Assembly (NCBI RefSeq): GCF_047345485.1
Contig: NZ_JBLFEN010000002.1
Coordinates: forward strand, 186,001-250,000
Length of the DNA stretch: 64,000 bases
Direction: 5' to 3'
Source of the DNA: Jejuia sp047345485
Lineage (GTDB): Bacteria; Bacteroidota; Bacteroidia; Flavobacteriales; Flavobacteriaceae
Shown in pieces: positions 36,705-45,488 of this stretch. Numbering within the stretch: the first letter of the stretch is position 1; each line of letters opens with the position of its first letter. The position numbers and the translations under genes were made by a program. Below the pieces are notes generated by a model. That model was not told where the DNA came from. It searched no databases and saw nothing but the letters and a program-made list of their open reading frames with translations.

Positions 36705-38129
36705 TCAAAGAAGAGGACTTAAAAAGCGAGCAACACCTTCGTAAAATTTCTCTTGAGTAGAACGGGTTTTAAATTTTTTAAACTCTAATTTTACACTTAA
36801 TTTACAATCATCTACAAAACTTTTGTAAGCTAAAGCAGCAAGTTCTCTGTTATAAACAAGAGCATTGGTTTCAAAATTATGATCAAAACTTCTGTTATCA
36901 AAATTCCCTGATCCTATTGATAGGATTTCAATATCTGTTATCACCATTTTACTATGCAAAAAAACGTTCTTTTTTAAATATATCTCAACTCCGGCTTGCA
37001 TTAATTCTTCAAAATAAGAACGCATGCTGTATTTTGCTGTAACAGAATCAGACTGAAATGGTAACAATATTTGTACGCGTACACCACTTAAAGCCGCTAT
37101 CTTTAGAGCCGTAAGCACCTGAGCACTAGGTATAAAATATGGGTTAGCGATACATATAGAATTTTCGGCTAAATTAATAAGCATAATATATTGCTGCATT
37201 ATAGCAGCATAATCTGAATCTGGACCACTAGCTACTATCTGTACAATACTGTTGCCAGTTATTTGTTGCTTAGGCAAATACTTAGTATTAAGTAATATAT
37301 CTTCTTTACTAGCAAAAAAGTAATCTTTTATAAACACTTTATGTAAACTCTCAACTGCAGGCCCACTAATTTTAAGATGAATATCTTCCCAAATACCCAT
37401 ATTAGATACAGGTTTTATGTATTTATCAGTTAAATTAAATCCTCCTGTAAAACCAATTATACCATCTACAATTACAATTTTTCTATGATTTCTGTAATTC
37501 ATTGAAAATATAAAATTACCAAACCGCAAAGGCATTGATGAGCAAATTACCACACCAATACTTTTAAAACGCCTGATGGATTTTCTTTTCCAATCAAAAC
37601 TCCCAATAGCATCATACATCACGCGAATTTCAACTCCTTGCTTTATCTTTTCTTTAAATAAAGCAAACAACTTATCCATTAATTCACCTTCCTCTAATAT
37701 GTAGTATTGTATATGGATAAAACATTTTGCATTTTTTATGGCTTTAAATATTGAGGAAAATGTGGTATCTCCATCTTCTAGTAACTCTACACTGTTACCA
37801 TTGTATGGTAAATAATTATTGTTATTTGAAATTAGTGTTGCTAATTTTTCTCTTTTTTGTGATTGAAAATTTTCGAAAGGTTTTCTCGCATTATCATCAT
37901 GAAATTTTTCGTCATACAGCTTACGTTTTAAGGTTTGCTTTAATTTAAAAAGCCGTATTTTTCTTCTATTTAAACCAAACAGCACATAAAATACTACACC
38001 TAAGTATGGCATAAAAATAATTACGAACAGCCAACTTAAAGATTTACTGGGTCTAGCACCGTAAAAAATCACGCCTAAAAGAGCTAAGCCTGATATGATA
38101 ATATAAATTATTATTAAAACACTTATCAT
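36705..38129 (-). CDS. cls: Cardiolipin synthase
   Basis: Membrane-bound phospholipase D-family enzyme making cardiolipin from two phosphatidylglycerols. Two N-terminal transmembrane segments (about 3-22 and 32-52, with WLFVIIFMPYLGVVFYVLFG in part) are followed by two HKD motifs, HRKIVIVDGIIGFTGG near 215 and HSKMVITDIEILSIGSGNFDNRS near 393 (both given in part). The length of 474 aa is usual for ClsA-type enzymes. It ends about 135 bases upstream of the DUF892 gene. Confidence 0.94.
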   Translation of the reverse strand: MISVLIIIYIIISGLALLGVIFYGARPSKSLSWLFVIIFMPYLGVVFYVLFGLNRRKIRLFKLKQTLKRKLYDEKFHDDNARKPFENFQSQKREKLATLISNNNNYLPYNGNSVELLEDGDTTFSSIFKAIKNAKCFIHIQYYILEEGELMDKLFALFKEKIKQGVEIRVMYDAIGSFDWKRKSIRRFKSIGVVICSSMPLRFGNFIFSMNYRNHRKIVIVDGIIGFTGGFNLTDKYIKPVSNMGIWEDIHLKISGPAVESLHKVFIKDYFFASKEDILLNTKYLPKQQITGNSIVQIVASGPDSDYAAIMQQYIMLINLAENSICIANPYFIPSAQVLTALKIAALSGVRVQILLPFQSDSVTAKYSMRSYFEELMQAGVEIYLKKNVFLHSKMVITDIEILSIGSGNFDNRSFDHNFETNALVYNRELAALAYKSFVDDCKLSVKLEFKKFKTRSTQEKFYEGVARFLSPLL

Positions 38130-38474
38130 TTAAACTTTATAATATAATGAGTTGATTATTTAATTTTTCTATTATAAAGCCATAATACATAAAACACTTA
38201 CCGTTATTGATATTTATAACTTCACCTATTTACTTATGCGAAGTTAACATTAAGTATTAATGATTACGTATTTAAATGATACTTCATAATTTTTTACAAA
38301 AAATACAACCTTATAATATAATATCGTTCTGCGTATTTTATTAACTCAAATCATATTATTCTGAACTTAAATAAACATCTTATACAAGTTAACAATACCA
38401 GTAATTGCACTAAACAATAAAGGTCTTTGTATTTACTTTTGTAGAAGTTAAATTAATAATTAAAACATAAAAAA
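38130..38474. other. Divergent promoter region between cls and the YtxH operon
   Basis: About 345 AT-rich bases without an open frame. The only recognisable element is a TACTTTTG box at 38434-38441 before the YtxH gene. No terminator or repeat was seen. Confidence 0.5.
38434..38441 (+). promoter_or_regulatory. Candidate -7 box of the YtxH operon
   Basis: TACTTTTG matches TAnnTTTG and lies 33 bases upstream of the YtxH-type ATG. No perfect TTTG is at the -33 position. Confidence 0.5.
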
Positions 38475-38840
38475 ATGGGAAATAACGGAAACACATTACT
38501 GGGTGTTATTACAGGAACTGCAATTGGGGCAGCTTTAGGAATTTTATTTGCTCCAGACAAAGGAAGCGAGACTAGAAAGCGTATAGCTACGGAAGCTGAA
38601 TTGGCTAAACATAAACTATCAACAGAAGCCACATTAGCAAAAGATAAATTAGCACAAACAGCTATAGATTTAAAAGACCAAGTGGTAGGTACTGCAACGG
38701 CTAAAAAACAAACATTGAACGATCAAGTGGATGAACTTGTACAAAACACAAGTCATAAAGCTGATGATGTTATAACAACATTAGAAAAAAAGTTAGCAGA
38801 ATTGAAAGTTAAGAATAAAAAATTACAAAAATCATCATAA
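38475..38840 (+). CDS. YtxH domain-containing protein
   Basis: Small (121 aa) envelope-associated protein. It starts with a Gly-rich hydrophobic helix GVITGTAIGAALGILFAP (about 9-26) ending in the APDKGSETRKR motif that defines YtxH proteins, then a long charged helix with Ala/Lys/Glu repeats. YtxH proteins are linked to general stress in other bacteria. It is the first of four same-strand genes spaced 4 to 21 bases apart. Confidence 0.88.
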   Translation: MGNNGNTLLGVITGTAIGAALGILFAPDKGSETRKRIATEAELAKHKLSTEATLAKDKLAQTAIDLKDQVVGTATAKKQTLNDQVDELVQNTSHKADDVITTLEKKLAELKVKNKKLQKSS

Positions 38841-38844
38841 TTTT

Positions 38845-39192
38845 ATGGGGCTGATTGATTCAATAAGCGATACAAATTCTAAGGCGGCAGATGTAAGCGA
38901 AAAATATATTAAAACGTCTTACAAATATTATAAACTAAAATTATTTCAACAGCTTTCAATATCTGTTAGCTTAGTTTTTAAAAGCCTCATTATAGGTGGC
39001 TTTATACTTATGTGTTTGTTTTCATCTTTTGTTGCCTTGGCATTATATATTGGAGAATCAACCGATAATTACCCATTGGGTTTTGTAATTGTAAGTTTTA
39101 TTTTTTTAGCCTTATCTGTTTTAGCCTACGTTTTAAAACACGTTATTAATAAATTAGTAATAAAAAAACTATCTGATAAATTTTTTAACTAA
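38845..39192 (+). CDS. Small membrane protein, phage-holin-family/YqjE-like
   Basis: A 115-aa protein with a soluble N-terminus of about 45 residues and two hydrophobic helices (about 46-68 and 78-100), ending in a basic tail. The layout is that of the DUF1469/YqjE-like holin-family membrane proteins that commonly accompany YtxH genes in Bacteroidota. Despite the family label, there is no phage context here. It follows the YtxH gene by four bases. Confidence 0.65.
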   Translation: MGLIDSISDTNSKAADVSEKYIKTSYKYYKLKLFQQLSISVSLVFKSLIIGGFILMCLFSSFVALALYIGESTDNYPLGFVIVSFIFLALSVLAYVLKHVINKLVIKKLSDKFFN

Positions 39193-39196
39193 TACT

Positions 39197-39400
39197 ATGA
39201 CAAATACATATAAAGATTTAGAGAGTATTGATAAGGATTTAAAAGTCTTAAACTTAGAGCGCCAAATAGCATGGGAAGAAATAAAAGCAGTAAAGGAAGA
39301 ATATAAAGAAGACTTTAGACCTTACAATTGGATACAAACCGCCGTTAAAGTAGCAAGCAAATTTGGAACTATGGTTCTATTGAAAAAAATAATTAAATAA
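39197..39400 (+). CDS. Small hypothetical protein of the YtxH operon
   Basis: A 67-aa, strongly charged protein (helical, LESIDKDLKVLNLERQ) with a mildly hydrophobic C-terminal end (AVKVASKFGTMVLLKKIIK). I do not assign it to a characterised family; it resembles small proteins found next to YtxH and holin-like genes in flavobacteria. It begins four bases after the previous gene and precedes a lipoprotein gene by 21 bases, so it is likely translated from the operon. Confidence 0.6.
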   Translation: MTNTYKDLESIDKDLKVLNLERQIAWEEIKAVKEEYKEDFRPYNWIQTAVKVASKFGTMVLLKKIIK

Positions 39401-39421
39401 ATAACCTTAAAAATTTAAAAT

Positions 39422-40027
39422 ATGAAAATATATAAACTAAATATCTTATTTCTAATAGTAATTTTTTTAGTAAGCTGTGACATTAAACAAAAAAAAGAAA
39501 CTGAGTTACCAGACGTAGACATGGCCGTTGAAGTTGAAGAAGGACAATTACCTACGTTTGACGTAGATTGGGCCGATGTAAATGTTGGCACAAAAACCAA
39601 AATTGTAGAAATACCTAAAATAGTAGTTGTTATGGAAGAGGAAGAAGTAGAAATACCATATATAGATATAGATATGCCGGATGCCAATGGAAATAATGGT
39701 GATAAAATGGAGAAAACAGAACAAAATATTATGATTGAGGCCGAAGTGACCGATGTAGAACACAACCTTGAAATTAAAGAGATAAGGGCTTCTGGATCTA
39801 CATTATATGTGATTTCTGAGTTAGAAGAAATGGAAAAAAGTATTGGAGACCAAAAACTTAGAGTTTCAGACCAAGTTAGCATTAATGCACCAGAACTAAC
39901 AGTTAAATATTTTATAGTAGGAAAAAGACCTGATAGAATATTTAATTCTAGATATAAATATTATAATACGATGGAAGAAGCAGTATCTGCTACCACCAAT
40001 TCTAAAACAATTTATTCTAATAGTTAA
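39422..40027 (+). CDS. Acidic lipoprotein of unknown function
   Basis: A 201-aa lipoprotein with signal LFLIVIFLVSCDIK (Cys20). The middle (about 30-90) is strongly acidic, with repeated short valine/glutamate/aspartate stretches such as VAVEVEEG-like and VEIPYIDIDMPDANG. The C-terminal part (about 110-190) may be folded. No known family recognised. It is the last gene of the YtxH operon and ends at a bidirectional terminator shared with an AraC gene. Confidence 0.65.
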   Translation: MKIYKLNILFLIVIFLVSCDIKQKKETELPDVDMAVEVEEGQLPTFDVDWADVNVGTKTKIVEIPKIVVVMEEEEVEIPYIDIDMPDANGNNGDKMEKTEQNIMIEAEVTDVEHNLEIKEIRASGSTLYVISELEEMEKSIGDQKLRVSDQVSINAPELTVKYFIVGKRPDRIFNSRYKYYNTMEEAVSATTNSKTIYSNS

Positions 40028-40042
40028 GATATAATTAATAGC

Positions 40043-40082
40043 AAAAAAAAGTCCCTCAAGATTTAAATCTGAGGGACTTTTC
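40043..40082. terminator. Bidirectional terminator
   Basis: AAAAGTCCCTCA / TGAGGGACTTTT arms with an inner AGATTT/AAATCT continuation and A/T runs on both sides. It lies between convergent genes (lipoprotein and AraC regulator) and can act in both directions. Confidence 0.9.
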
Positions 40083-40101
40083 TATTTTAAAACACCTGTC
40101 A

Positions 40102-41130
40102 TTACACGGCAATGGGAACAAAAACTTGTTTCTTATATTCAAAAGGTGTTAGTCCGTATTTCTCTTTAAAAATTTTAGAAAAATAACTTCTACTTGTAAA
40201 CCCAATAGTATATACAATTTGAGAAATATTTAAATCTGTTGTGCGTATCAATTCTCGCGATGTTTCTAACCTAACGTGTCTAATATATTCTGTAACAGTT
40301 CTATTAAACAAAAACTTAAAACCATCTTGAAGTTTTACTTGAGATAATCCATACTCACTAGATAATTGCTCTAAAGAATAATCAAACGAAGGATTTTTAG
40401 AAATTCCCTTACTTATTTTCCTTATTAATTTTAACTCTTTTGTAATTAAAGAAGTTGGCAACGAAACGCCTTGAGAAGACATATTGTGTTCTTGAATATG
40501 AAGTGTAAGAATTTCATAAATTTTAGATTCTATTTTTAACAACCTCAACATACCTTTAGATTTAACTTTTTTAATAGCCGTTACATAATCGGCCATTCTT
40601 AGGTTTAATGTACCGTGATGAAAAAAACGTTGTTCATGATCAGTATCAACAAAAACCTCATATAGTTTATCATTTAAAGAAGAAATATTTGTTGTGCGCT
40701 TCTTTAAAAATTTCTGTCTAACAATTTGAATGATGTTAATTTGAATCTTAACATCTTTTTCAAATGACACACAGTTAACACCATTAGTTTTATTAGTAAA
40801 AATTACAGACTCAAACTGGTTAATTGTTTTTTCGCTTTTTTCTACACCAAACTTATGTTTAAATGGAGCTTCTAAATTATATATAAATCTTACCGGATTA
40901 AACGTATCAATTTCAATTTGAAATTCAATATCCTCTAAAAATGTAATATCGTATTGTAATAAGCTAACACCCCAATCAAAAGGAATAAATTTTATTGATC
41001 CTTTAGCTATTGTATTATTAACTATCAAGGTATGTTCTCCCCAAATATCCTGAATATTCCCTCCTATATTGGCTTTAATTTCATTTAAAATATCAATAGT
41101 ACTATCTGCACTAATGTTAACTTGCATCAT
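40102..41130 (-). CDS. AraC-family transcriptional regulator (paralogue 1)
   Basis: A 342-aa regulator. The C-terminal ~100 residues hold two helix-turn-helix motifs: LEQLSSEYGLSQVKLQDGFK (first HTH, in part) and the AraC signature SQIVYTIGFTSRSYFSKIFKEKYGLTPFEYK (in part: GFTSRSYFSKIFKEKYG). The N-terminal ~140 residues match those of the three other AraC genes here (for example IKFIPFDWGVSLLQYDI) but no known ligand domain. Convergent with the stress-type operon; its target is not visible from sequence. Confidence 0.9.
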   Translation of the reverse strand: MMQVNISADSTIDILNEIKANIGGNIQDIWGEHTLIVNNTIAKGSIKFIPFDWGVSLLQYDITFLEDIEFQIEIDTFNPVRFIYNLEAPFKHKFGVEKSEKTINQFESVIFTNKTNGVNCVSFEKDVKIQINIIQIVRQKFLKKRTTNISSLNDKLYEVFVDTDHEQRFFHHGTLNLRMADYVTAIKKVKSKGMLRLLKIESKIYEILTLHIQEHNMSSQGVSLPTSLITKELKLIRKISKGISKNPSFDYSLEQLSSEYGLSQVKLQDGFKFLFNRTVTEYIRHVRLETSRELIRTTDLNISQIVYTIGFTSRSYFSKIFKEKYGLTPFEYKKQVFVPIAV

Positions 41131-41685
41131 AATATTTAAGTTTTAATATCTATAACACCCTTTTAGATGTAAAAACTAAAAAGATATAAAATAAAAATAC
41201 ATCTTCCTATTACAGAAATTATAAATAAGTTATTATATTGATAATAATTTATCGGATAAGGTTAAACATAACGTGTAATCAATATTATTTCTAATGAGAC
41301 AACATATATTGTTATAACACAAATAATTAATATAAATATCTTATAAATTGGTATAACTAAAATATACAAACACATCTTAATTATACCCGTTGTGCATTTT
41401 GAGTTGAAATAAACAGTGTAATGTCAGTTCGAATGATTTTTTTGATAAAAAATCGTAACGAGAACCAATTCATATTAAAAATTCTTATTCTCGATACAAA
41501 TTTCACTCATTTCAATCGTTAAATTCACTCGAATTGATAGAGTTTTTTTTTCAAAATGCACTATGGCTCTTAATTATTTAATTTAATACATATAATTATG
41601 GAGAACACATTAAAAGTATTAAGAAAAACAGTTTTTAATGTACAGTGCAATTAATTACGCGCTTTCTATAAATTATATATAAACA
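41131..41685. other. Intergenic region holding a palindromic repeat element
   Basis: About 555 bases between the divergent AraC and topoisomerase genes. The part 41389-41566 is copy 1 of an intergenic inverted-repeat element, listed separately. A tiny frame ATG at 41598 encodes only 18 residues and is not called. No promoter consensus was identified. Confidence 0.5.
41389..41566 (+). repeat. Palindromic intergenic element, copy 1
   Basis: An imperfect long inverted repeat of about 178 bp. Its ends carry GTGCATTTTGA (41392-41402) and the exact complement (41551-41561); inside, TCAGTTCGAATGA pairs with TCACTCGAATTGA, and a CGAGAACCAATTCATAT segment occupies the middle. The same sequence, in opposite orientation, recurs at 62819-63007. 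It has no open frame and could fold into one hairpin in RNA or DNA. Confidence 0.75.
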
Positions 41686-42788
41686 ATGCTAAAAATGGAA
41701 ACTATAAAAGCATCAGATGTATTACTAAAAAAATTAATAAACACTCCAGAGAACGCTCTGGAATATCTAGATCTGGTATATGTTACCGATGAAATTTTAA
41801 ACATATCACGCAGTAGTAATAACAATAAATTTAACTATATTAAAAACGGCAAACTCTTAACGCGTAAAAAAACACTACAGCGTATTACCAAATTAGTAAT
41901 TCCTCCAGCTTGGAAAAACGTAAAAATTTCATCTTTAGAAAACGGTCATTTACAAGCCATTGGGAGAGACAGTAAGTTAAGAAAACAATACAGATATCAT
42001 AAAAAATGGTCTAAAATACGCAACCAGACTAAGTTTTACAAAATGTTACATTTTGGTAATGCACTTCCTAAAATTAGAGCGCAAGTAGAAAAGGATTTAA
42101 GTCAACCTAATTTTTCAAAACTAAAGTTTTAGCTATAGTTATAAAATTACTAGAAGAAACTCATATTAGAATAGGCAACAAGCATTATGCTAATAAAAAT
42201 TCTACTTATGGCCTATCAACTCTTAGATCAAAACATGTTTACCTTTTTAAAAATAAGATAAAATTTGAATTTATTGGCAAACGTGGTAAAATGCACTCTG
42301 TTACTTTAAGAAATAAAAGATTAATTAAATTGATAAATCAATGTGAAGAAATACCTGGATGGGAGCTTTTTAAATATTATGACGAAAATGGCATAAAACA
42401 CAATATTAGTAGCTCTATGGTAAACAGCTATTTGCAAGATATTAGCTTAGATTTTTTTTCAGCTAAAGATTTTAGAACTTGGTCTGCTTCATTAATCTGT
42501 TTAGAAAACCTCCTAGAGTGCGGTATTGCTCCTAAAAATAACCAAATTGAAAAAAACATTATAATTGCTATAGATGCTGCCGCAAGTGCGCTTGGTAACA
42601 CGAGAAATGTAGCTAGAACATATTATATCCATCCTTTAATAATTTCTTCATACAAAGATGGTAGCATAATAGATACATTTAACTTAGCAACTGAAAAAAA
42701 TGTGACTATTCCAAAGTTTTTAACCCAAACCGAGTACGCATTACTAAGACTATTAAGTACATACAAACTTATTAACTATATGGATTAA
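41686..42788 (+). pseudogene. DNA topoisomerase IB, frameshifted
   Basis: Type IB topoisomerase (poxvirus/bacterial type) that relaxes supercoils through a 3'-phosphotyrosine. The first frame (41686-42132) gives the N-terminal part, with LQRITKLVIPPAWKNV, GHLQAIGRDSKLRKQYRYH in part and FGNALPKIRAQVEKDL. It stops at TAG 42130. A second frame, open from before 42120 to 42788, gives the catalytic core: KLLEETHIRIGN, GLSTLRSKHV, FIGKRGKMH, DFRTWSAS and the tyrosine in TYYIHPLI. One extra A in the run near 42118-42125 would join them into about 367 codons. So it is a one-base deletion, either a real mutation or a sequence error. Confidence 0.88.
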
Positions 42789-42914
42789 TAATCCTATCAT
42801 TTGAAATAAAAAAACCTAGCACTTCATTGTAAATTTATATCATAATTAATGATTTAGATGTAAACCAGTAGGCATCTTAAAAATAAATTACTGTTAATAT
42901 AACTACAAATAATT

Positions 42915-43364
42915 ATGAGCACTTACACAGAAAAAATAAGCGGAAAGCTAAATGATTTATTAGAAAAAACCTATGATGCAGAAAAGGGATTTAAAAAAGC
43001 TTCAGAAAATGTAAATAACCAAGCGTTAAAAAATTACTTTACAAAAAAAGCTGACGAACGTTACAATTTTGGACATGATTTAAAAACTGAAATTAAATCT
43101 TTTGGAGAAAATGTAGATAAAGGAGGGAGTTTAACTGGTTCTGCTCACAGAACTTGGATGGATATTAAAGGATTTATTACTATTGATAATGAAGAATCAA
43201 TGTTAGAAGAAGCCATAAGAGGCGAAAAAGCTGCAATTAACGAATATGAAGATGTTATAGCTGATAATAGCGTACCTGAAAGCACTCGTTCGCTGTTGAT
43301 TTCACAAAAAAATCAAATAGAAAATGGTCTGTCTAGAATTTCAACTTTAGAAAATTTAAACTAA
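42915..43364 (+). CDS. PA2169/DUF2383-type four-helix-bundle protein
   Basis: A 149-aa helical protein of the ferritin-like PA2169/DUF2383 group: LNDLLEKTYDAEKGFKKASE (in part), SAHRTWMDIKGFIT and ESMLEEAIRGEKAAINEYEDVI in part. Carboxylates in the helices resemble a ferritin-like site, but the family's activity is not known. It is a stand-alone gene in the stress-type gene set, with a hairpin terminator about 130 bases downstream. Confidence 0.85.
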   Translation: MSTYTEKISGKLNDLLEKTYDAEKGFKKASENVNNQALKNYFTKKADERYNFGHDLKTEIKSFGENVDKGGSLTGSAHRTWMDIKGFITIDNEESMLEEAIRGEKAAINEYEDVIADNSVPESTRSLLISQKNQIENGLSRISTLENLN

Positions 43365-43496
43365 TTGATGCAATTAATTAGATATAAAGTTACCAACTTT
43401 TGTCAATACATCTAATACAGTTAATTATATAAGGCATTGAGTACAATGTTAAAAACATATCTATTTAACTTTGTATTATATTGGTTAGTACTATAA

Positions 43497-43536
43497 AAAG
43501 GCCTTAGCATTTCTATTATAGAAAGCTGAGGCCTTT
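43497..43536 (+). terminator. Terminator after the four-helix protein gene
   Basis: AAAGGCCTTAGC / GCTGAGGCCTTT arms (one G-T pair) with a 16-base loop that itself holds a TTTCTA/TAGAAA stem. A-rich upstream flank; the downstream T tract is short. Confidence 0.75.
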
Positions 43537-43675
43537 ACTTGTAAATATTTGATAATCAGCACTTATATGAGCTAAAATCTACAGTATAAGAGTTAATTTA
43601 ATCTATAAAAAAACAACATCTTTGTAGTATAGGATTTGAAAATCAAATCTTTTAACTAATTTAAAATTACACACT

Positions 43676-43837
43676 ATGTTACGTTGGACAATTACATTTA
43701 TAGTTATAGCAATTATAGCTGCAGTTCTAGGTTTTGGAGGAATAGCAGGATCAGCTGCTGGAATCGCAAAAATTTTATTCTTTATATTTATAGTACTATT
43801 TGTACTATCGTTATTGAAGGGTCTTGTGAAAAAATAA
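43676..43837 (+). CDS. DUF1328 (YtjA-like) small membrane protein
   Basis: A 53-aa protein. The start MLRWTITFIVIAIIAA followed by LGFGGIAGSAAGIAKILF and LLKGLVKK is the complete DUF1328 pattern: two hydrophobic helices joined by a Gly/Ala turn. The family is common in stress-linked gene sets; its role is not known. The alternative overlapping frame starting at 43684 has no sensible composition and is rejected. It precedes a small lipoprotein gene by 40 bases, so both may be one transcript. Confidence 0.9.
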   Translation: MLRWTITFIVIAIIAAVLGFGGIAGSAAGIAKILFFIFIVLFVLSLLKGLVKK

Positions 43838-43877
43838 TAAAACCAGTCGATCTATTATTAACTAAATAACTAAAATA

Positions 43878-44036
43878 ATGAAAAAAATACTATATACACT
43901 TTTGTTTCTTTTTACTGTTTCAACTGTTTTTACAGGATGCAGAGAAAAGAAAGATAATAATATTGAAGAAGTAATTGACGATGCTGGAGACGAAGTTGAA
44001 GATGCCGCCGATGACGTTGAAGACGTAGTTGATTAA
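43878..44036 (+). CDS. Small acidic lipoprotein
   Basis: A 52-aa lipoprotein: a signal peptide, lipobox VFTGCRE (Cys21), then an acidic tail made of E/D-rich stretches with DDAGDEVEDAADDVEDVVD. No family recognised beyond its likeness to entericidin-like and other tiny envelope lipoproteins. It lies 40 bases downstream of the DUF1328 gene and ends at a strong hairpin, which supports real expression. Confidence 0.75.
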   Translation: MKKILYTLLFLFTVSTVFTGCREKKDNNIEEVIDDAGDEVEDAADDVEDVVD

Positions 44037-44050
44037 GCATTTGTCAATAT

Positions 44051-44101
44051 AAAAGCCACAAAAAAAACCTCTTTTAATTAAGAGGTTTTTTTATGGCTTT
44101 T
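44051..44101 (+). terminator. Terminator after the small lipoprotein gene
   Basis: AAAAGCCA and AAAAAAACCTCTT arms pair with AAGAGGTTTTTTT and TGGCTTTT around a six-base TTAATT loop, giving a long A/T-flanked hairpin 15 bases beyond the stop. Confidence 0.88.
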
Positions 44102-44200
44102 AAGTTATGTATATAATTAGCTTTAAACGTATATGTGATAGATTTAGAAAAACTATAATTTAAATATTATCTAAACAAAAAAACAACTAAAAAATATTAA

Positions 44201-45256
44201 CTATAACTTACTTAAATTAACACCTTTCTCCTTGTATTTACTGCGATATGCAGTAGCATTATAGCTATACTTTTCTTTAAAAATTTTACAAAAATAACTT
44301 CTACTAGTAAAACCTACCATATAGGCAATCTCAGATACATTATAATCTGTATATATAAGTAAATCTCTAGACTTCTCAACTCTTATATTTTTAATATAAT
44401 TAGACACTGTTGTTTTGTGTACACATTTAAATCCTTCTTGTAATTTTGCTGGAGAGAGTTGCGAACGATCACATAGGTTTTTTATAGTATGCTGCAACAT
44501 TGGTTTATCAATAATATAGTCTGTAATTTTTCTTATTTTCTGTAGCTCAGTTTTATTTAGCGATGTTTCAATACGTTCTCCATAAATTTCACTACAAAAC
44601 TGTTCCAAATACTTAGAAAGTATAATTTGAAAATGACCTTCAAAATGTTGTAAATTATTAATCTTAAATTCTAATTTAGTGCTCTCTAATAAACGCAACT
44701 GGTCAGCTATTTTTAAATTAAATGCACACTTGTAAACTTTATTTTTAACAGTATCCAATGCATCTAAAAGCTCATACAAATCTTTATCGTTTGTAATAAA
44801 ACGTTCTTTTATTTTTTCAAAATACAACACCCTATCAATACTTATTAAACTAAAACGATAATGCTTGTTTTTTTGAAGATTAATAACGCACTTAGTATCA
44901 CCAATAGAGCCTACAATTGTTGTGCGTAACTCTTCAACCAAAACCTGCTTTTCATTTGTTTCAAAATTTTGATAAAAATCACCATCAACTGAATATAAAA
45001 AATACAGATAATCTTTAGCCTCTTTTTGCAAAGTGAATGAAAAATCATCGTACAATTTTAAATCGTATTGGGTAACTGCCATACCATTATTAAAATCTAC
45101 ATTTTTAACATAGCCTTTTCCATTATTTCCTCGTAATCTTAAGGTTTGTATGTTAGAGTCAACATCAACCGATACGTCTTGAAACACGGTTAAATCCATC
45201 CATTCTGAAGATACATCAATGTGCTTAGTTATTTTACTTTTAGTTAATTCTTTCAT
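44201..45256 (-). CDS. AraC-family transcriptional regulator (paralogue 2)
   Basis: A 351-aa protein with the same layout as paralogue 1. The C-terminal AraC domain has LCDRSQLSPAKLQEGFK and SEIAYMVGFTSRSYFCKIFKEKYS (in part). The N-terminal domain includes VKNVDFNNGMAVTQYDLKL, aligned with the corresponding regions of the other three regulators. The Cys in SYFCKIF replaces a Ser found in the others. The start is 232 bases away from the divergent SRAP-like gene. Confidence 0.9.
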   Translation of the reverse strand: MKELTKSKITKHIDVSSEWMDLTVFQDVSVDVDSNIQTLRLRGNNGKGYVKNVDFNNGMAVTQYDLKLYDDFSFTLQKEAKDYLYFLYSVDGDFYQNFETNEKQVLVEELRTTIVGSIGDTKCVINLQKNKHYRFSLISIDRVLYFEKIKERFITNDKDLYELLDALDTVKNKVYKCAFNLKIADQLRLLESTKLEFKINNLQHFEGHFQIILSKYLEQFCSEIYGERIETSLNKTELQKIRKITDYIIDKPMLQHTIKNLCDRSQLSPAKLQEGFKCVHKTTVSNYIKNIRVEKSRDLLIYTDYNVSEIAYMVGFTSRSYFCKIFKEKYSYNATAYRSKYKEKGVNLSKL

Positions 45257-45488
45257 TTATAGCTAGTAAGAATTTTAAATTAGGGACTTTCTTACTTTGT
45301 AAATTTAGGTATACTATTAGCTTACTGTTAACAGTATCAGGTCTTTCTGTAACGTTTTACTTGATTAATCAACTGAATTTCAACATTAACGCTATTTAAC
45401 ACAAAATGAATGTATTGAGTTAAATATTTTAGGTTTAAGATTAACTTTTACTAATAAAAAATCGGTACTTGCGGTAAGAAATAATCTT

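Noticed and set aside
38845..39192. Phage origin for the holin-like gene
   Set aside because: No other phage genes are nearby; the holin label is a family name applied to small two-helix proteins that commonly accompany YtxH genes.
39415..39882. Minus-strand 155-residue open frame
   Set aside because: Antisense to the acidic lipoprotein gene; its Ser/Thr/Ile-rich sequence is a reflection of the Asp/Glu/Val codons, and the sense frame has a clear lipobox and operon position.
41389..41566. Copy 1 element as an insertion sequence
   Set aside because: It has inverted ends but no transposase frame and is under 200 bp; it may at most be a non-autonomous element.
42118..42132. Programmed -1 frameshift as an explanation for the split topoisomerase gene
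   Set aside because: No slippery heptamer of the A-AAA-AAG type or downstream pseudoknot is visible, and the family is not known to use frameshifting.
43684..43869. Plus-strand 61-residue open frame with many Ser, Asn, Tyr and Cys
   Set aside because: Out of frame with the DUF1328 gene at 43676-43837, which has a perfect family pattern.
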